Assembly (NCBI RefSeq): GCF_040183065.1
Contig: NC_091121.1
Coordinates: 62,032,287-62,096,286, forward strand
Reading direction: 5' to 3'
DNA from: Periplaneta americana
Lineage: Eukaryota; Arthropoda; Insecta; Blattodea; Blattidae
DNA length: 64,000 nucleotides
The position numbers and the translations under genes were made by a program. Below the pieces are notes generated by a model. The model was not told the DNA's origin. It made no database searches and saw only the letters and a program-made list of their open reading frames with translations. Of this stretch, positions 61,259 through 64,000 are shown piece by piece (the stretch's first letter is position 1; every line of letters starts with the position of its first letter).

Positions 61259-62297
61259 TTAAAATCTTGTCCACATACCATCAGCTTCTATTACAGCTCT
61301 AAGTCGATCCGGCATGAATGTCACGAGATTGTGGAATAAGTTCTGATCCTCGGCGAGATCTTCCCAGGTGTCAACACCTTGATCCCACAATTCATCTCGA
61401 TTTCGAGGGCGTCGGTGGGCATAGGTGACTATCCTTCTCTTTTTCAATTCCGCCCATAAATTTTCGATGACATTCAAATCAGGTGACATCGGAGGCCAAT
61501 TAATGATTTCGATCTCGGGTCTCCTTTGAAACCATCTTTGAATGCTTGCAGCATAGTGCACGGGATGGTTACCCTGCTGGAACAGCAATGTTCCTTCGGA
61601 AAAACATTCTCGGACGGAAGGAAGGAAAATATTTTCCAGAATGTGCTCGTAAGTTCCCGCATTAAACCGGCCATCGATGTGTTCTATAACACCAGATCCA
61701 CCCCCAACACGATATGCTAAAGTGCCCCAATCTTACACGTCGGTGCACATATCACTGATCATGTCGGAGACCATCCTCACGACAGACACGGACAGGACCT
61801 TCGTAGTCACTCGAGATGGTTGTTTCTTCGGAGAAAATTACATTTCTCCAATCAAAATCCACTCGATTGGTAGCGAAGGCAAGACGGTTGACAGCTTGTG
61901 CTTCCCCCAATATTTCCATTTGCGCAGCCCTCCGGCTCCTAATACTGCGGTTCCTCAAACTGCTGATCACAGTCTGTGAAGAACCGGGAAAGTTAGATGC
62001 TGCTCTTATTTCGTTCAGTCTGAAAGGGGTCCAGTCGAACTGTCTCGAATAAGAGAGCATCCTCTTCCAATAAAGAAATCCGCGGACGCCCAGGAATAGG
62101 GCGATTTTTGACCTCCCCTGAATTTTGGTAACGATGAATCCCCTCGCGGCTGTACTTCCAGGAACACCGACCAAACGGCCAGCAGATCTAGCCCCATATC
62201 CAGCCTCAACTAGAGCTATAAATCGCTGTCTCATGTCACGTCGGTTCGCCATTAAGATGAGAAATGAGGGATGACGATAATACTTTAGTGTAGACAT
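61259..62297 (-). pseudogene. Tc1-like transposase relic (DD35E-like spacing)
   Basis: The N-terminal frame (62297 down to 61752) has ANRRDMRQRFIALVEAGYGA, then ARSAGRLVGVPGSTA, a helix-turn-helix start, and DFDWRNVIFSEETTISSD around the first catalytic position, which is Glu rather than Asp. After two or three frameshifts come TYEHILENIFLPSVRECF, LLFQQGNHPVHYA (Gly where the second Asp belongs), then MSPDLNVIENLWAELKKRR with the Glu kept, ending DGMWTRF. It is nearly full length but dead. It lies in the PSME4 intron. Confidence 0.85.
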
Positions 62298-64000
62298 GAC
62301 TATTTAACGTGATATAGAATTATTGAAATAAGGGGCATCTTGCACAGTAAGAGTTCATAAATCAACCCTAAATTAAATATTTAAATAACAGGATATAACA
62401 GGAAGTTCAATTGTTGCGAAACTAATCAAATTAAATCTAATTACATTAAGTAAACAAATCCCAAGTTATGACACAACATTTCTACAGCTAAATTGTAGGT
62501 TATTAACATAAGCATTGAATAGGTCCGTGCTTATGCGTTGGACGACAAAACCAAACATCGAAAGTTCGAATCTTGCCAAGGAATATAACTTCTTGCTTTT
62601 TATAATGTAAATCAGACTTCTAACTACATTTATATTTCTTACATTTATTAATATTTATAGCCAACATTGAATTTGTAAAGAAAAGACTTTAGAAATCTCA
62701 TATGGAATTTGTGATCTGTAGTGACATAAACATAGATTATCTCTCGGAACTTTTCCGTAAAAGTAAATTAAATTCACTCCTTGAAACTGGAAACCATAGT
62801 CGTAGAGTCATTTTCCCACCTGCATACAAGCTGAAGTAGCACAGCCATTGATAAAAGTTTTGTACACAGAATTAGACTGACAGAACCTATTCGACAGAAC
62901 CTATAATCAATGGCTTGTCTGAACATGATAAACAAATCCTAAGTGTTTCCAATGTCACTGAACAATTTCAAAATATTAATTTAAAAACTAAAAAAGGGTC
63001 GTAAATGCTGTAGACTATCTAGTGATTATTTACATTTATGTCTACGGAATGAATCTTGGGAAAACGTATATGATACTGATACTACTGATATTAAGAGTAA
63101 ATGTATTGTATTTTTCACTTAATTTCAGAATCACTTCAGTGGATGTTCTCCACTCAATGTTGTAAAAAAATTCAAAAGTAAAAACATGTAGATAACGCAG
63201 GGACTTAAAAATCTCATGTATTAAAAAGAAGAATCTATATGTAATGAGTTGCAATGTAATGATCCTCATGTTCTTAAATACTACAAGAAGTACAGTGTAA
63301 TTTATCAAAAATTATGAAAGAGGGAAATAGAATACATTTGAATAGAAATATACAAAATGCAGATAATGCAATTAAAGCTATTCGGAATATTATTAAAGTT
63401 AAACTTGTAGATATCCTAAGAAAGAAAATATTTTTTCATTAAAACCATTGATTATAAAGTAGAGGATCCCAAATCTATTGCAAATTCTTTTAACGTCTTA
63501 TAGTATATAGTAAAGAAATATTATTGACAAATTAAACATTCAAGATTTTGCAAAAGATACTGCAATTGGTAACTTAACAGATGCATTTAATAATTAGTAT
63601 TAATATATGTAATTAGTCAATAACTGCAAAAGTGCTTTTTCGTTCAATCATAACATGAATAAAATTGAATTCACATTAAATTAAACACTATTGCAAACAC
63701 GTAGATAAAATAGTTCAAATCAACTGAAGGGGTGAGAATGAAATAATCCAAAGCCACACTTTTAACAAAAATTGTTTTTGTGCGAGTGCATTTCTTACAC
63801 ATATGGGAAAGCTACTAATAAAATATTGTAATAATTACTCAACAAATGACATAGCCTAAGGACTCTAAACTTTTATAAAAGTGTGTCTGTGTGGCTTAGG
63901 AATATTTTTCAATTTCATTTTAATTGTTAGTTTTTAATATATATGAATTTACATTGTATGTGTGTGTATGTATAAATGCATTCATTAGATTAACGTTTAT
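62298..64000. other. PSME4 intron to window edge, no gene seen
   Basis: AT-rich. A weak tRNA-like segment lies near 62525-62582 (B-box-like AAAGTTCGAATCTTGCC, then TTTTTATAATGTAA). I found no N-terminal PSME4 exon here, so the promoter and first exons should lie to the right of the window. Confidence 0.5.

Overview
The window looks like a piece of a large, AT-rich, transposon-filled insect genome. The evidence is split genes with GT-AG introns, tRNA-headed SINEs, many decayed Tc1/mariner, hAT and LINE copies, and abundant microsatellites. The SINE with a central body at 58461-58725 and the general repeat mix would fit a cockroach or termite (Blattodea), but that placement is inference only.

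The main gene is on the minus strand: the proteasome activator PA200/Blm10 (PSME4). Thirty exons between 60391 and 27098 splice into one unbroken frame of 1,666 codons ending in Tyr-Tyr-Ala-stop. Every junction is GT-AG, and all exon phases and lengths agree. Only the first roughly 175 residues are missing; they must lie beyond position 64000. At the left edge two short plus-strand terminal exons end other genes: 199-290 (unidentified) and 2420-2854 (C-terminus of a single-pass membrane protein with a polyadenylation signal).

The rest is mobile DNA. Positions 466-1708 hold a decayed hAT copy. Positions 4529-10815 hold a foldback element, SINEs, a pogo-like MITE, a divergent pair of decayed DDE transposons and LINE 3' ends. 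Positions 12205-16000 hold a MITE, a SINE and a mariner relic split by a SINE. Positions 16830-19762 hold a BED-finger hAT fragment and then a complete hAT element with an intact 494-residue transposase and a perfect 8-bp target duplication. Positions 20440-25806 hold LINE fragments, a MITE, compound microsatellites, a mariner relic and a small foldback.

The PSME4 introns carry further insertions, including nested cases: a hAT inside a LINE 3' UTR (41285-43489), a hAT inside a SINE (56331-57790), a SINE inside a hAT-derived coding relic (58260-58762) and a 1.9-kb TIR element with a Tc1-like fragment (46121-48007). I found no clear new cellular system. The most unusual patterns are the shared target preference of the hAT copies and a tRNA-like module in antisense about 200 bp downstream of two related Tc1-like transposases.
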